From Aquitalea aquatica (GTDB taxonomy: Bacteria; Pseudomonadota; Gammaproteobacteria; Burkholderiales; Chromobacteriaceae): a stretch of 64,000 bases of DNA. The stretch is taken from positions 26,103-90,102 of the forward strand of contig NZ_JACERN010000047.1 of the NCBI RefSeq assembly GCF_013911085.1. The letters are read 5' to 3'. Position 1 is the first letter of the stretch. Each line of letters opens with the position of its first letter. The position numbers and the translations under genes are program-made. Below the pieces are notes generated by a model. It searched no databases, was not told the origin of the DNA, and saw nothing but the letters and a program-made list of their open reading frames with translations. Positions 43,065 to 52,372 of this stretch are shown here, piece by piece.

Positions 43065-43162
43065 ATGCGCGTTTTCCGCTTTCCTTGTCATGCTGCCAAG
43101 AGCCGCCATCCACATGGCTCCTGCATTATAGATAGCCGCTGCAGCAGGTGTACTGCAGTCGA

Positions 43163-44164
43163 TCAGCCCTGGCGGCATCCGGCGAAAATCTTCAGATAAT
43201 CCATCAGCAGCGCTTCCAGCTGCAGCCGCGTATTAAGGGTGTGCTGGCCAAAGGGGGCCAGCTGTTGCAGGGCATCCTGGCAACGCATCAGCGCCACGGG
43301 GTCGCAGCGCAACACCAGCTGCTGCAATACCGCTTGCTGCTCGGGATGATAGCGGACAATCCCTGCCAGACTCAAACCAGCCAGGTCGTGCAGCCATTTG
43401 CCCAGCCAGCCCAGCGGAATGGCCAGCGGCAGCTTCTGTTTGTCCACCAGCTCCGCCAGATTGAGGATGCTGGCGAAAGTAGGCTGGCCCAGGCCATCGA
43501 TAAACTGGCTGCGCAGCTTGGCCAGCACCGGATCATGGTCGAACAGCGGGGCGCCGCCGTTGTGGGCCAGCTCGGCCTCGGCATTGCTCACCCCCTGCTG
43601 GCGCAACCAGTCCAGCGCCTGGGCCGGGCTGGGGGCCGACAAGGGAAACTGGCGGCAGCGGCTGCGGATGGTGGGCAGCAGGCGCTGTGCCGCCTGGGCC
43701 ACCAGCAGGAACAGCACATCCTGCGGCGGTTCCTCGAGGATTTTCAGCAAGGCATTGGCGGCGGCCGGGTTGAGGTTTTCCGCCGGCTCCACCACCACGA
43801 TGCGCTGCCCGGCACGGTGGGCGGTGAGATGGGCAAATTCGATCACCTGGCGCACCGCCTCGATCTTGATCAGCGGCAACTTGCGGCCAGGCTTGGCCTC
43901 TTTGCCTTCTTCCTCGTCATCGGTCTGCGGTGACAGGCGGCGGAAATCGGGGTGAGTGCCGTGTTCGAACCAGCGGCAGCCTTCGCAGTGGCCACATGGC
44001 TGGTAATCGGCCTGCAATTGTTCACACAGCAGCGATTGCGCCAGATGCAGGGCGAATTCCAGCTTGCCGGTGCCGGCCGGGCCGATGAACAGCCAGGCAT
44101 TGGGCAGGCGGGCGCGCTCGGCGTTCAGCCGTTGCCAGTCTTGCAGTTGCCAGGGAAACAGCAT
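43163..44164 (-). CDS. holB: DNA polymerase III delta' subunit
   Basis: 333 residues, AAA+ clamp-loader subunit. 'GPAGTGKLEFALHLAQSLLC' is Walker A-like, and the zinc module 'CGHCEGCRWFEHGTHPDF' is typical of HolB. 'PAAANALLKILEEPPQDVLFLLVA' and 'TIRSRCRQFPL' (SRC motif) follow. It forms part of the clamp loader that places the beta sliding clamp. Its ATG overlaps the tmk stop (ATGA), showing translational coupling. Confidence 0.95.
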   Translation of the reverse strand: MLFPWQLQDWQRLNAERARLPNAWLFIGPAGTGKLEFALHLAQSLLCEQLQADYQPCGHCEGCRWFEHGTHPDFRRLSPQTDDEEEGKEAKPGRKLPLIKIEAVRQVIEFAHLTAHRAGQRIVVVEPAENLNPAAANALLKILEEPPQDVLFLLVAQAAQRLLPTIRSRCRQFPLSAPSPAQALDWLRQQGVSNAEAELAHNGGAPLFDHDPVLAKLRSQFIDGLGQPTFASILNLAELVDKQKLPLAIPLGWLGKWLHDLAGLSLAGIVRYHPEQQAVLQQLVLRCDPVALMRCQDALQQLAPFGQHTLNTRLQLEALLMDYLKIFAGCRQG

Positions 44165-44793
44165 CAGCTTCGCTCCAGCAAGGCCGCCAGATGGCCAGCG
44201 ATATCCTGTTGCAGCTGGGCAATGCTGCGAGTGGCATCCAGCACCCGGAAACGTGGGTCCTGGGCCGCACGTTGCAGATAGGCATCGCGCACGCGCTGAT
44301 GGAAATCAGCCTTTTCCTGCTCGAAACGGTCCAGCTGGCGGCTGCCGGCCATGCGCTGGCTGGCCACATCCAGCGGTACATCAAACAGCAGGGTCAGGTC
44401 CGGCTGCAGGCCTTGCTGCACCCAGTCTTCCAGCACGGCAATGCGCTCGGCGGCCACGCCGCGCCCACCACCCTGAAAGGCGAAAGTGGAATCGGTAAAG
44501 CGGTCGGACACCACCCAGCGTCCGGCTTGCAGTGCCGGGCGGATCAGACTGGACAGCAGCTGCTGGCGCGAGGCGAACATCAGCAGGGTTTCCGCTTCCA
44601 GCGAGACCTGGGTATCTACCGCCAGCAACAGGGCGCGCACCTGCTCGCCCAGCGGAGTGCCGCCCGGTTCGCGGGTGAATTCAGCCGCAATGTCATGCGC
44701 GGTTAGCCAGTCGCGGATAAAGCCCAGATGCGTGCTCTTGCCAGCGCCATCGATGCCTTCCAGCGTGATGAAACGGCCAGTGTGCTCAGCCAT
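44164..44793 (-). CDS. tmk: Thymidylate kinase
   Basis: 209 residues. P-loop 'LEGIDGAGKSTHLGFI' is at the N-terminus, 'TREPGGTPLGEQVRALLL' is the DR/TREPGG motif, 'DRFTDSTFAFQGGGRG' lines the substrate site, and 'DVPLDVASQRM' follows. It phosphorylates dTMP to dTDP. Overlaps mltG upstream by 8 bases and holB downstream by 1 base, so all three are translationally coupled. Confidence 0.96.
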   Translation of the reverse strand: MAEHTGRFITLEGIDGAGKSTHLGFIRDWLTAHDIAAEFTREPGGTPLGEQVRALLLAVDTQVSLEAETLLMFASRQQLLSSLIRPALQAGRWVVSDRFTDSTFAFQGGGRGVAAERIAVLEDWVQQGLQPDLTLLFDVPLDVASQRMAGSRQLDRFEQEKADFHQRVRDAYLQRAAQDPRFRVLDATRSIAQLQQDIAGHLAALLERS

Positions 44794-45859
44794 TGGAGCC
44801 TTTCTTCAGAATATATTTGCGCACCGCCTGATTGTGCTGCTCCAGCGTTTCCGAGAAATAGGAGCTGCCATCGCCCTTGGCCACGAAATACAGGGCGCTG
44901 GAGTTGGCCGGATTGGCGGCAGCTTCCAGCGCGGCCTTGCCGGGCAGCGAGATGGGCGTCGGTGTCAGGCCGCTACGGGTATAGGTATTGTAAGGGGTAT
45001 CGCGGCGCAGGTCGGCCTTGCTGATATTGCCCTGATAAGCGGTACCCATGCCGTAGATGACCGAGGGGTCGGTCTGCAGGCGCATGCCCTTGTTGATGCG
45101 ATTGACGAACACGGCGGCCACCAGCGGGCGGTCGGCATCCAGCGAGGTTTCCTTTTCCACCAGGCTGGCCATGATCAGCAACTCATACGGCGTGTGATAG
45201 GGCAGATCCGGCTTGCGCGCGGCCCAGGCGGCTTCCAGCTTCTGCTGCATGGTGGCGTAAGCGCGACGGTACAGATCCAGATCGCTGCTGCCGGGCGTAA
45301 ACAGATAAGTGCTGGGGAAAAACAGCCCTTCCGGCTTGATATCGTTCAGCCCCAGCTGCTGCAGCAACTGGGCATCGCTCAGCTCACGCGCTTCATGCAC
45401 GATATCCGGATTGCGGTCGACTGCCTGCCGCAGCTGGCGGAAGCTCCAGCCCTCGATCACGGTCAGGCTGGCCTCGTCGGGATGGCCATCCGCCAGCCGC
45501 TGCAGAATGTTCCACATCGATACCGATTCATTGAACTGGTAGAGGCCGGCCTTGATCTTGCGATCCATGCCCTGCGCCCGCCCCAGCAACATCATGATAT
45601 TGCGGTTGCGGATGACCCCTTCATCCGCCAAAGCCCGCGCCACCTGCCCCAGTGTGCGGTTGGGGCCGATAGTCAGTTTGTAAGGCGATTGCGGCAGGTC
45701 GACCGGAATGAGCACCACCCAGCTCAGCCAGGCGGCAACGGTGAGCACGGCCAGCAACAGGATGCGAGGCCACAAGGCAGGAGATTTTCGTCTGGGTTTG
45801 GCAGGCACGGCGGGTATCGGCGACAGGGTGATTGGGCAAGGGGGAGATGATACCAGCAA
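44786..45859 (-). CDS. mltG: Endolytic murein transglycosylase
   Basis: YceG/MltG family; about 357 residues if translation begins at the TTG at 45859, or about 340 from a GTG at 45808 ('VPAKPRRKSPALWP'). There is no ATG before the single membrane segment ('ILLLAVLTVAAWLSWVVLI'), and neither start has a clear ribosome site, so the 5' end is uncertain. LysM-like and catalytic domains: 'IEGWSFRQLRQAVD', 'EGLFFPSTYLFTPG', the catalytic glutamate in 'IMASLVEKET', and the 'TYTRSGLTPTPISLPGKAAL' end. It cleaves nascent peptidoglycan strands in the periplasm. First gene of the operon with tmk and holB. Confidence 0.9.
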   Translation of the reverse strand: MLVSSPPCPITLSPIPAVPAKPRRKSPALWPRILLLAVLTVAAWLSWVVLIPVDLPQSPYKLTIGPNRTLGQVARALADEGVIRNRNIMMLLGRAQGMDRKIKAGLYQFNESVSMWNILQRLADGHPDEASLTVIEGWSFRQLRQAVDRNPDIVHEARELSDAQLLQQLGLNDIKPEGLFFPSTYLFTPGSSDLDLYRRAYATMQQKLEAAWAARKPDLPYHTPYELLIMASLVEKETSLDADRPLVAAVFVNRINKGMRLQTDPSVIYGMGTAYQGNISKADLRRDTPYNTYTRSGLTPTPISLPGKAALEAAANPANSSALYFVAKGDGSSYFSETLEQHNQAVRKYILKKGSNG

Positions 45860-46049
45860 GGGCCATGTCTGGCATGCCGCATGGGACGGGTCACCACACT
45901 CCGGCCTGCCACCGCGTCAGCTTGAAGGTGGGCAAGCATCACAATGTCATGGCAGCTATAGTAAGCTCTGCGCCGAGCTGCCCACATGAGGGAACTCCTG
46001 GCCAGCGGCCTTCTCCCATGCTGCACACCCCATACCGGAGACACCTGCA

Positions 46050-46724
46050 ATGAAACCGTTTTTCCGCCTTGCCTGCGCCATGGTCGCCATGAGCGCGCTC
46101 AGCCACACAGCCATCGCCGAGGAAAACCAGCAACACTTGTTCAATCTGCCGCCGGAAGCTTTCCAGCCCAATCCCAAAGTGCCCGGCCAGATGCTTTATC
46201 TCAAGCCAGGCGCAGACCTCAAGCAGTACCACGCCATCATTCTCGAGCCCCTGTCATTTCTGGAAAGACAGCCCGACGGCAACTGGCAGCTGCTGGTCGC
46301 CGCCGAAAAAAACAAGATCGACCGCTACTACCGCATGAGCATGGAAACCGCGCTGCGCAAGGAACACATCAAGGTGGTCACCGAGCCGGGGCCAGGCGTG
46401 GCCCGCCTACGGGTGGCGGTAACCGGCTTCCAGCAGGACAAACCGGGCCTGGCAGTCAGCGACATCCTGCCGATCAAGGCGGCCTTTAATCTGGCGCGCT
46501 TCGCAACCGGCACCGATCCCTATCTGCTAAAAGTGTCCACCATGGGCCAGCTTGACGACTCGCAGGATCACACCTTGCTGGCTGGCGGCGTCAACCTGCT
46601 GGAAAACCCGGGCAGCAAGACCAAGGACGAAGCCATCACTGCCGAGCTGTTGAAAAAGATGATCAACAACTGGACCACCAAGAACGCGCGCCAGCTGGCC
46701 CACGCGCTATCGCCAGCCAAGTGA
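46050..46724 (+). CDS. Secreted DUF3313-like protein
   Basis: 224 residues; start preceded by GGAG. Signal peptide to about residue 23 ('ALSHTAIA'), no lipobox. 'YHAIILEPLSFL' and 'YRMSMETALRKEHIKVVTEPGPGVARLRVAVTGFQ' resemble the DUF3313 pattern, in which a predicted periplasmic/outer-membrane lipoprotein core has an early 'y..v.vdPv.f' strand. The family assignment is by pattern only and the function is unknown. It is a single gene in the plus direction, divergent from mltG and 156 bases before psiF. Confidence 0.6.
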   Translation: MKPFFRLACAMVAMSALSHTAIAEENQQHLFNLPPEAFQPNPKVPGQMLYLKPGADLKQYHAIILEPLSFLERQPDGNWQLLVAAEKNKIDRYYRMSMETALRKEHIKVVTEPGPGVARLRVAVTGFQQDKPGLAVSDILPIKAAFNLARFATGTDPYLLKVSTMGQLDDSQDHTLLAGGVNLLENPGSKTKDEAITAELLKKMINNWTTKNARQLAHALSPAK

Positions 46725-46752
46725 TCGCACCAGGAACAAACTTTGAAAAGCG

Positions 46753-46785
46753 CTGTAACAATCCGTAATGGATAATTTTTGTCAT
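46753..46785 (+). promoter_or_regulatory. Weak Pho-box-like repeats before psiF
   Basis: CTGTAAC (46753), CCGTAAT (46763) and TTGTCAT (46779) resemble the CTGTCAT unit of PhoB boxes, but the spacings (10 and 16) are not the standard 11. PsiF is phosphate-starvation induced in E. coli, which makes it worth listing. Confidence 0.3.
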
Positions 46786-46880
46786 GTGTTTTATGGTAGT
46801 TTGCCTGAGGCCGGTTTTTCACCCTCAACGCCGGCCGGCAAGCCGGGAATATCTCCCGCCCAACATAAAAGGAACCTGCA

Positions 46881-47150
46881 ATGCGCAAATTCGTGATGAT
46901 GGCACTGTTGACCCTGGCCACTGCCAATGTCGCTCTGGCTGCAGACGCCAGCTGTGATGCCAAGGCGGCCGAGAAAAAACTGGCTGGCGCCGCCAAGACC
47001 AGCTTCCTGAAGAAATGTGAAAAAGACAGCAAGGCTGCCGCACCGCAAGCCATGTGTGAAGGCAAGGCCGCCGACAAGAAACTGGCTGGCGCTGCCAAGA
47101 ACAGCTTTGTGAAGAAATGCGTGAAGGATTCCGCTTCCGCAGCCAAATAA
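46881..47150 (+). CDS. psiF: PsiF-family small secreted protein
   Basis: 89 residues; ribosome site AAAGGAACCTGCA. Signal peptide MRKFVMMALLTLATANVALA. The mature part consists of two PsiF repeats of about 30 residues: 'CDAKAAEKKLAGAAKTSFLKKCEKD' and 'CEGKAADKKLAGAAKNSFVKKCVKD' (split cysteines at both ends of each). E. coli psiF is phosphate-starvation inducible and its role is unknown. The two repeats show an internal duplication. Confidence 0.9.
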   Translation: MRKFVMMALLTLATANVALAADASCDAKAAEKKLAGAAKTSFLKKCEKDSKAAAPQAMCEGKAADKKLAGAAKNSFVKKCVKDSASAAK

Positions 47151-47157
47151 GCAGTCA

Positions 47158-47178
47158 GGCGGGCTGTTCCAGCCCGCC
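47158..47178 (+). terminator. Hairpin after psiF
   Basis: GGCGGGCTG-TTC-CAGCCCGCC, 9-bp stem, without a T-run; 7 bases past the psiF stop. Confidence 0.5.
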
Positions 47179-47291
47179 ACTCCTACTCTCATCCCCGCAG
47201 CCCTCCACTCCACACTCTCCCAATCTCCCGCTTGCCTCCAGTGCCAACACACGGCAAAATACATAGGATGATTGGATGAATAACCATAGCC

Positions 47292-47990
47292 ATGACAAAA
47301 CTGACACAAAGCAAGCGTTCGCTGGTTGATCTGGCGCTAGAGGAACTGGGCCAGCGACTGACCAGCGGCATATGGGCCGTGGGCAGCCGTATTCCCACCG
47401 AGCCGGAGCTGGCCGAACAACTGGGCATCAGCCGCAATACCGTGCGCGAAGCGGTCCGGGTATTGCTGTATGCCGGCCTGCTGGAAGTCCGCCAGGGCGA
47501 CGGCACCTATGTCCGTGCCATCACCAGCCCGGCCGAGGCCATGCGCAGCATCAGCCGGGCCAGCCTGCGCGAGCAGCTGGAAGTACGGGCGGTACTGGAG
47601 GAAAGCACCGCCCGACTGGCGGCCCTGCGCGCCGATGAGCAGGACATTGCCCAGATTGAACGCTGCCTGGCGGTACGCGGCGAACAACAGCAGTACCAAA
47701 ACGCCGACGACTTCATTGCCCGCGATTTGGACTTTCATCTGGCCATTGCCGATGCCTGCGGCAACGCTGCACTGGCCGAGCTGTACCGCTATTTCTCGCG
47801 CACGGTGCAACTGGGCATCCAGTTCTCCATTCAGGACGAGGCGCTGCCCGATCCGGACCTGGCCTCGCATCAGGCCATCGTCACCGCCATTCGCAATGGC
47901 GATGCAGCCGCTGCCGCCCGGGCCGCCGCCGCAGTCACCGGCCCGCTATTGCAGGCACTGGATACCCTGCTGCCACCCAGTGCAGGCTGA
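47292..47990 (+). CDS. GntR-family regulator (FCD/FadR-type)
   Basis: 232 residues. N-terminal winged helix (about 10-75, 'IWAVGSRIPTEPELAEQLGISRNTVREAVRVLLYAGLLEVRQGDGTYV' split across the GntR signature) and a C-terminal all-helical FCD domain (about 95-225, with 'ARDLDFHLAIADACGN' and 'SHQAIVTAIRNGDAAAA', carrying the metal-binding Asp and His pattern). Thirty-three bases downstream lies a CynX/NimT MFS transporter in the same direction; the two form an operon and the regulator probably controls it. Effector unknown. Confidence 0.9.
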   Translation: MTKLTQSKRSLVDLALEELGQRLTSGIWAVGSRIPTEPELAEQLGISRNTVREAVRVLLYAGLLEVRQGDGTYVRAITSPAEAMRSISRASLREQLEVRAVLEESTARLAALRADEQDIAQIERCLAVRGEQQQYQNADDFIARDLDFHLAIADACGNAALAELYRYFSRTVQLGIQFSIQDEALPDPDLASHQAIVTAIRNGDAAAAARAAAAVTGPLLQALDTLLPPSAG

Positions 47991-48023
47991 TTGCCACACG
48001 TTCAACCCCAATAAAAGAACATC

Positions 48024-49298
48024 ATGTCCCGCACTTCCCACTCTGCGCCGCCCAGTCTGGCGGACGAACTGCTGATAGACGCCGAAATCGATGATGATGG
48101 TGTGCAGCAGGCCCCCGTACCCACCTCCCCGCGCTGGCTGCTGGTGCTGGGCCTGGTGCTGATCGGCATCAATCTGCGCCCCGCCCTGTCCAGCCTGGCC
48201 CCGGTATTGGGGCAGATCAAAACCGAAATAGGCATTTCCGCCACCATGGCCGGCCTGCTCACCACGCTGCCGGTACTGTGCCTGGGGCTGTTTGGCCCGC
48301 TGGCACCGCAACTGGCGCGCCGCTTTGGCAGCGAACGCAGCATTGCCGCCGTGCTATTGCTGCTGGCGGCCGGCATCGCCCTGCGCAGCCAGCTTGGCCT
48401 GCACGGCCTGCTGCTGGGTTCGCTGCTATCCGGAGCCGCCATCGGCATGATCGGCGTGCTACTGCCGGGCATCGTCAAGCGCGACTTTCCGCAGCAGGCC
48501 GGCCTGATGACCGGCGTTTACACCATGGCCCTGTGCCTGGGTGCGGCGCTGGCCGCCGGCGCCACCGTGCCGCTGGATCACCTGTTTGGTCAACGCTGGC
48601 AGGCGGCACTGGCTTTCTGGGCCATCCCGGCCCTGCTGGCTTTCGCGGTGTGGTGGCCACAACTGGGCCAGGGGCAGCAGCAACATGCCGGCCACTGGCA
48701 GGTCAGCGGACTATGGCGTGAAGCACTGGCCTGGCAGGTCACCGCCTATATGGGCCTGCAGTCTTCGCTGTCCTACATCGTATTTGGCTGGATGCCGTCG
48801 ATTCTGATTGAACGCGGGCTGTCGCCGCTGGATGCCGGCCTGATGATGTCGCTGTCGATCATGGTGCAGGTGATTGCCTCGCTAGGCGTGCCATTGCTGG
48901 CGCAGCGCTGCCCTGACCAGCGCCTGCCCATCGCCTGCGTGATGACGCTGACGCTGGCCGGCCTGCTGGGCATGCTGTATGCCCCGCCAAGCCAGCTATG
49001 GCTGTGGGCGGTGCTGCTGGGCATAGGTCAGGGTGGTGCATTCAGCATGGCGCTCAGCCTGCTGGTACTGCGCTCACCGGACAGCCACGTAGCGGCTCAC
49101 CTGTCGGGCATGGCCCAGGGGGTGGGCTATACCATTGCTGCCTGCGGCCCGCTGGCAGCCGGCATCATCCATGATGTGGCCGGCAACTGGGCTCCGGTGG
49201 GCTGGCTGTTTGGTGGCATTGCCGGTGCTGCCTTGTGCTTCGGTCTGCTGGCCGGCCGCCAGCGCCTGGTCCGAGCCAGGGCGGTACGGTTGGACTGA
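48024..49298 (+). CDS. CynX/NimT-family MFS transporter
   Basis: 424 residues, twelve membrane segments after a 40-residue soluble acidic head ('DELLIDAEIDDDG'). 'INLRPALSSLAPVLGQIKTEIGIS' and 'LCLGLFGPLAPQLARRFGSER' are typical of the cyanate/nitroimidazole-type (CynX/NimT) subgroup of MFS, and 'SLLVLRSPDSHVAAHLSGMAQGVGYTIAACGPLAAG' is their conserved second-half motif. Members have been linked to export or uptake of small compounds; substrate unknown. Located after a GntR regulator in a two-gene unit. Confidence 0.86.
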   Translation: MSRTSHSAPPSLADELLIDAEIDDDGVQQAPVPTSPRWLLVLGLVLIGINLRPALSSLAPVLGQIKTEIGISATMAGLLTTLPVLCLGLFGPLAPQLARRFGSERSIAAVLLLLAAGIALRSQLGLHGLLLGSLLSGAAIGMIGVLLPGIVKRDFPQQAGLMTGVYTMALCLGAALAAGATVPLDHLFGQRWQAALAFWAIPALLAFAVWWPQLGQGQQQHAGHWQVSGLWREALAWQVTAYMGLQSSLSYIVFGWMPSILIERGLSPLDAGLMMSLSIMVQVIASLGVPLLAQRCPDQRLPIACVMTLTLAGLLGMLYAPPSQLWLWAVLLGIGQGGAFSMALSLLVLRSPDSHVAAHLSGMAQGVGYTIAACGPLAAGIIHDVAGNWAPVGWLFGGIAGAALCFGLLAGRQRLVRARAVRLD

Positions 49299-49312
49299 GG
49301 CCGGGCGAGCGG

Positions 49313-49837
49313 CTAGGCCTGCGGCCGGGTCACCACACCATAACGCTGCCATAGTGCCGACAGGGTATGCAGGCTAAGTGGCAGCGGGTGGCCCTCCAAC
49401 TGCAAGGTGGCGGGCAGCCGTGTGACATCACCATCCCATTGGGCAAGGCCAGCAGCGGCGACCGCCGCCAGATCACGGTCGTCCACCACAGCCAGTTCGC
49501 CGGCAATCTCGATGAACAGCTGGCCTTCGGGTGTCATGAAGGCCGCACGTGCCTGCACATCGTCATCACACGGCAGTGTCTGCCATGCGCCATCGACCAG
49601 CCGTGCCACCAGCGGTGCGGCATCCAGGCTGACAAACACCTTTTGCGGGCCGTTCTGCACATAGTAGCGGCCCTGTGCATCGCGGCTGTAGTTGCGGTTG
49701 AAGAAGGCCACCATGCCTTCGTGGCTCAGCCGCTCATCACGTATCCACCACTGCCCGCGTCCATCAAGCCGCAACCAGCCAAACACTGCCGGCACATTCG
49801 GCCACTTGGCCATGGCGGCCAGAACTTGCGTATCCAT
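49313..49837 (-). CDS. Conserved uncharacterised protein
   Basis: 174 residues; start preceded by AAGGAG. No signal peptide or membrane segment. It opens 'MDTQVLAAMAKWPNVPAVFGWLRLDGRGQWWIR', then 'HEGMVAFFNRNYSRDAQGRYYVQNGPQKVFVSLD', and ends with 'WDGDVTRLPATLQLEG'. The opening is reminiscent of a conserved betaproteobacterial family whose name I cannot place with confidence. The aromatic-rich strands suggest a beta-fold. It is convergent with the MFS gene and in line with the YbbP-type permease on the other side. Confidence 0.65.
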   Translation of the reverse strand: MDTQVLAAMAKWPNVPAVFGWLRLDGRGQWWIRDERLSHEGMVAFFNRNYSRDAQGRYYVQNGPQKVFVSLDAAPLVARLVDGAWQTLPCDDDVQARAAFMTPEGQLFIEIAGELAVVDDRDLAAVAAAGLAQWDGDVTRLPATLQLEGHPLPLSLHTLSALWQRYGVVTRPQA

Positions 49838-49885
49838 CTCTCCACACTCCTTGCGGGCTATCCTGCCCGCCTTGTTATGGGCTTA

Positions 49886-52372
49886 CTAGCCGGCGCGTAA
49901 AATCGCCAGTGGCGAAGCGCGTGTTACCCGGCCAACCAGCGGCCAGCCCGCCAGTGTCACCACCGCCACACCGCAAGCCATGCCGATAGGCAGCAGCCAG
50001 ATATTGATGCTAAACGGCAAATTGAACAGTTTGCCGGCGGCAAGACCGCCGATGCCCATGGCACCCAGCGCCGCCAGCAGGCCGGTAAACGCCCCCAGCC
50101 AGGCCAGCTCGGCCAATACCACGGCGCGCAGCTGCGACCGCGAGGCCCCCAAGGCGCGCATCAGCGCGATATCAGACAGCCGCTCGTCACGGGTGGCTGC
50201 CAGCGCCGCCCACAACACCAGCACACCGGCTGCCAGCGCCAGCACGAACATGGCTTCGATGGCGCGGGTGAGCTTGTCTACCATGGCGCGCACCTCGTCC
50301 AGAATAGCCGTAACGTCAATGATGGTGATATTGGGGAAGGCCGCCACCAGCCGATTGGCGAACTCCTCCTGCGTGCCATCCAGCCGGAAACTGCTGATCC
50401 AGCTAGCCGGCTGCTGCTGTAACAGCGAAGGCGGTGCCAGCACGAAGAAATTCACCCGGAAGCTGTCCCAGGCCACGGCGCGCAAGCTGGTGACGCGGGC
50501 GCGATAGGTGCTGCCGCCGATATCAAAGGCCAGCGTATCCCCCAGCCGGATGCCCAGCGTGCCGGCCAGCCCCTGCTCCACCGAAAACTGCGGCTTGGCC
50601 TTGCCCTGCCACCAGCTGCCGGCTACCAGCTGGTTGCCCTGCGGTAAATCATCACGCCACGACAGATTGAACTCGCGCTCGGCCAGACGGCGGGCCCGCT
50701 CGTCTTGCAGCGCGGAGGGACGCAGCGGCTTGTCGTTGATGGCAATCAGCCGGCCACGGATCATCGGCGACAGTTCCGGCTGCTGCAGCCCCGCCACGGC
50801 AAAGCGGTCGAGCAATGCCGCGCGCTGATTCTGCTGGATATTGATAACGAACTTGTTGGGCGCATCCGCCGGAATGCTGTGTTGCCAGGCGGCGATCAAA
50901 TCGTCACGCACCACGGTCAGCGTCAGCAAGGCCATGATGCCCACCGCCAGCGCCACGATCTGCACGATGGCCAGCCAGGGGCGGCGCGCCAGATTGGCCA
51001 CGCCGTAGCGCCAGCCGATGCGCGGCCCCGCCGGCAGCCGCCGCAACAGCCACAACATGCCCCAGGCCAGCGCAGCCACTCCGGCGAAAAAGGCGGTCAT
51101 CCCGGCCAGCAGCCAGGCCGCCAGCACAGCATCGTCCATTTGCCAGGCGGCCAACGCCAACAAGGCCAGCACTGCGGCCAGCGGCGCCAGCAGATTGCTG
51201 CGCAACAACACCACATCGTTGCGCAGTACCGCCAGTGGCGAGACATTGCGAATGGCCAGCAGCGGCGGCAAGGCCAGGCCGGCCAGCAACAGCAGTGAAG
51301 AAGCCGGCCCCAGCAGCCAGCTATGCCAACCGGGGTCAGGCAGGACTTCCCCGACAAAACGGCTGCTTAGCTGCATCAGCCCCAGCTGCACGGCATAACC
51401 GGCCAGCGCTCCCAGTACGCCGCTGAGCAAGCCCAGCAGCAAGAACAGGCAGACAAACAGCCCCAATACCTCGGACGAGGTCAGCCCCATGCAGCGCAAT
51501 ACCGCCACCGGTTGCCAGTGGCGCGCCAGATAACGCCGTACCGCCAGTGCCACGGCAGCGGCCGCCAGCGCCACGGTGAGCATGGCGGTCAGACCAAGGA
51601 AACGGCGTGCCCGCTCCAGCGCCGTGCGTATTTCCGGGCGGGCTTCTTCCACATTTTCCAGCCGGCTGCCGGCCGGCAAATGCTGGCCCAGCCATTGGCG
51701 AAAGGCGCTGATCTGCTGGTCGTCCCCGGCCAGCATCAAACGCCAACGGGCGCGGCTGCCTTCCTGGATCAAGCCAGTAGCGGGCAGGTCGGCACTGTTG
51801 AACATCAGCCGTGGCACAAAGTTGTACAGGTCCATTGCCCCGTCCGGCTCGCGCAGGATTTCCCCGCTGAGCAGCAGCGAGGTATTGCCGACACTGATGC
51901 GCTCGCCCAGCTTCAGCCCCAGCTTGCGCAGCAGGCGGGCATCCGCCCATACCGTACCGGCAGCCGGGTGCAACACACCCTTGCTTGACTGTCCGTCTGC
52001 GCCGCGCAAGGTAATTTCACCGCGTAGCGGATAACTGTTGCTGACTGCCTTGTAGGTGGCCAGTGTCGCCTGCCCCTGGGCGAACACCATGGAGGGGAAA
52101 CTGATATTGTCGGCCAGCTGCAGACCACGCCGTTGCGCCTCCTGGCGAATGGCCGGTGGTGCCGGCTGATTGCCGTTGAGTACCAGATCAGCCGCCAGCA
52201 ACTGGGTGGCCTGGGTGGTTAGCGCGCGCTCGACCCGGTCGGAAAAAAAGCTCACGCTGGTCAGCGCCGTCACCGCCACCAGCAGCGCCAACGCCAGAAT
52301 GGTCAGTTCGCCCGAAACGATTTCGCGTCGCACAAAGCGTGCGGCCAGCAGCAGACGGCTCCACCAGCTCAT
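49886..52372 (-). CDS. FtsX-like ABC permease (YbbP type)
   Basis: 828 residues with about ten membrane segments and two FtsX-like modules; large soluble loops between. The length matches YbbP (804 in E. coli), a predicted permease in the YbbA-TesA neighbourhood. 'DIALMRALGASRSQLRAVVLAELAWLGAFTGLLAALGAMG' is the FtsX C-terminal core. It pairs with the ATPase at 52369-53061, whose stop overlaps its ATG (ATGA). Role unclear; E. coli homologues are linked to envelope or lipid processes only by context. Confidence 0.88.
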   Translation of the reverse strand: MSWWSRLLLAARFVRREIVSGELTILALALLVAVTALTSVSFFSDRVERALTTQATQLLAADLVLNGNQPAPPAIRQEAQRRGLQLADNISFPSMVFAQGQATLATYKAVSNSYPLRGEITLRGADGQSSKGVLHPAAGTVWADARLLRKLGLKLGERISVGNTSLLLSGEILREPDGAMDLYNFVPRLMFNSADLPATGLIQEGSRARWRLMLAGDDQQISAFRQWLGQHLPAGSRLENVEEARPEIRTALERARRFLGLTAMLTVALAAAAVALAVRRYLARHWQPVAVLRCMGLTSSEVLGLFVCLFLLLGLLSGVLGALAGYAVQLGLMQLSSRFVGEVLPDPGWHSWLLGPASSLLLLAGLALPPLLAIRNVSPLAVLRNDVVLLRSNLLAPLAAVLALLALAAWQMDDAVLAAWLLAGMTAFFAGVAALAWGMLWLLRRLPAGPRIGWRYGVANLARRPWLAIVQIVALAVGIMALLTLTVVRDDLIAAWQHSIPADAPNKFVINIQQNQRAALLDRFAVAGLQQPELSPMIRGRLIAINDKPLRPSALQDERARRLAEREFNLSWRDDLPQGNQLVAGSWWQGKAKPQFSVEQGLAGTLGIRLGDTLAFDIGGSTYRARVTSLRAVAWDSFRVNFFVLAPPSLLQQQPASWISSFRLDGTQEEFANRLVAAFPNITIIDVTAILDEVRAMVDKLTRAIEAMFVLALAAGVLVLWAALAATRDERLSDIALMRALGASRSQLRAVVLAELAWLGAFTGLLAALGAMGIGGLAAGKLFNLPFSINIWLLPIGMACGVAVVTLAGWPLVGRVTRASPLAILRAG

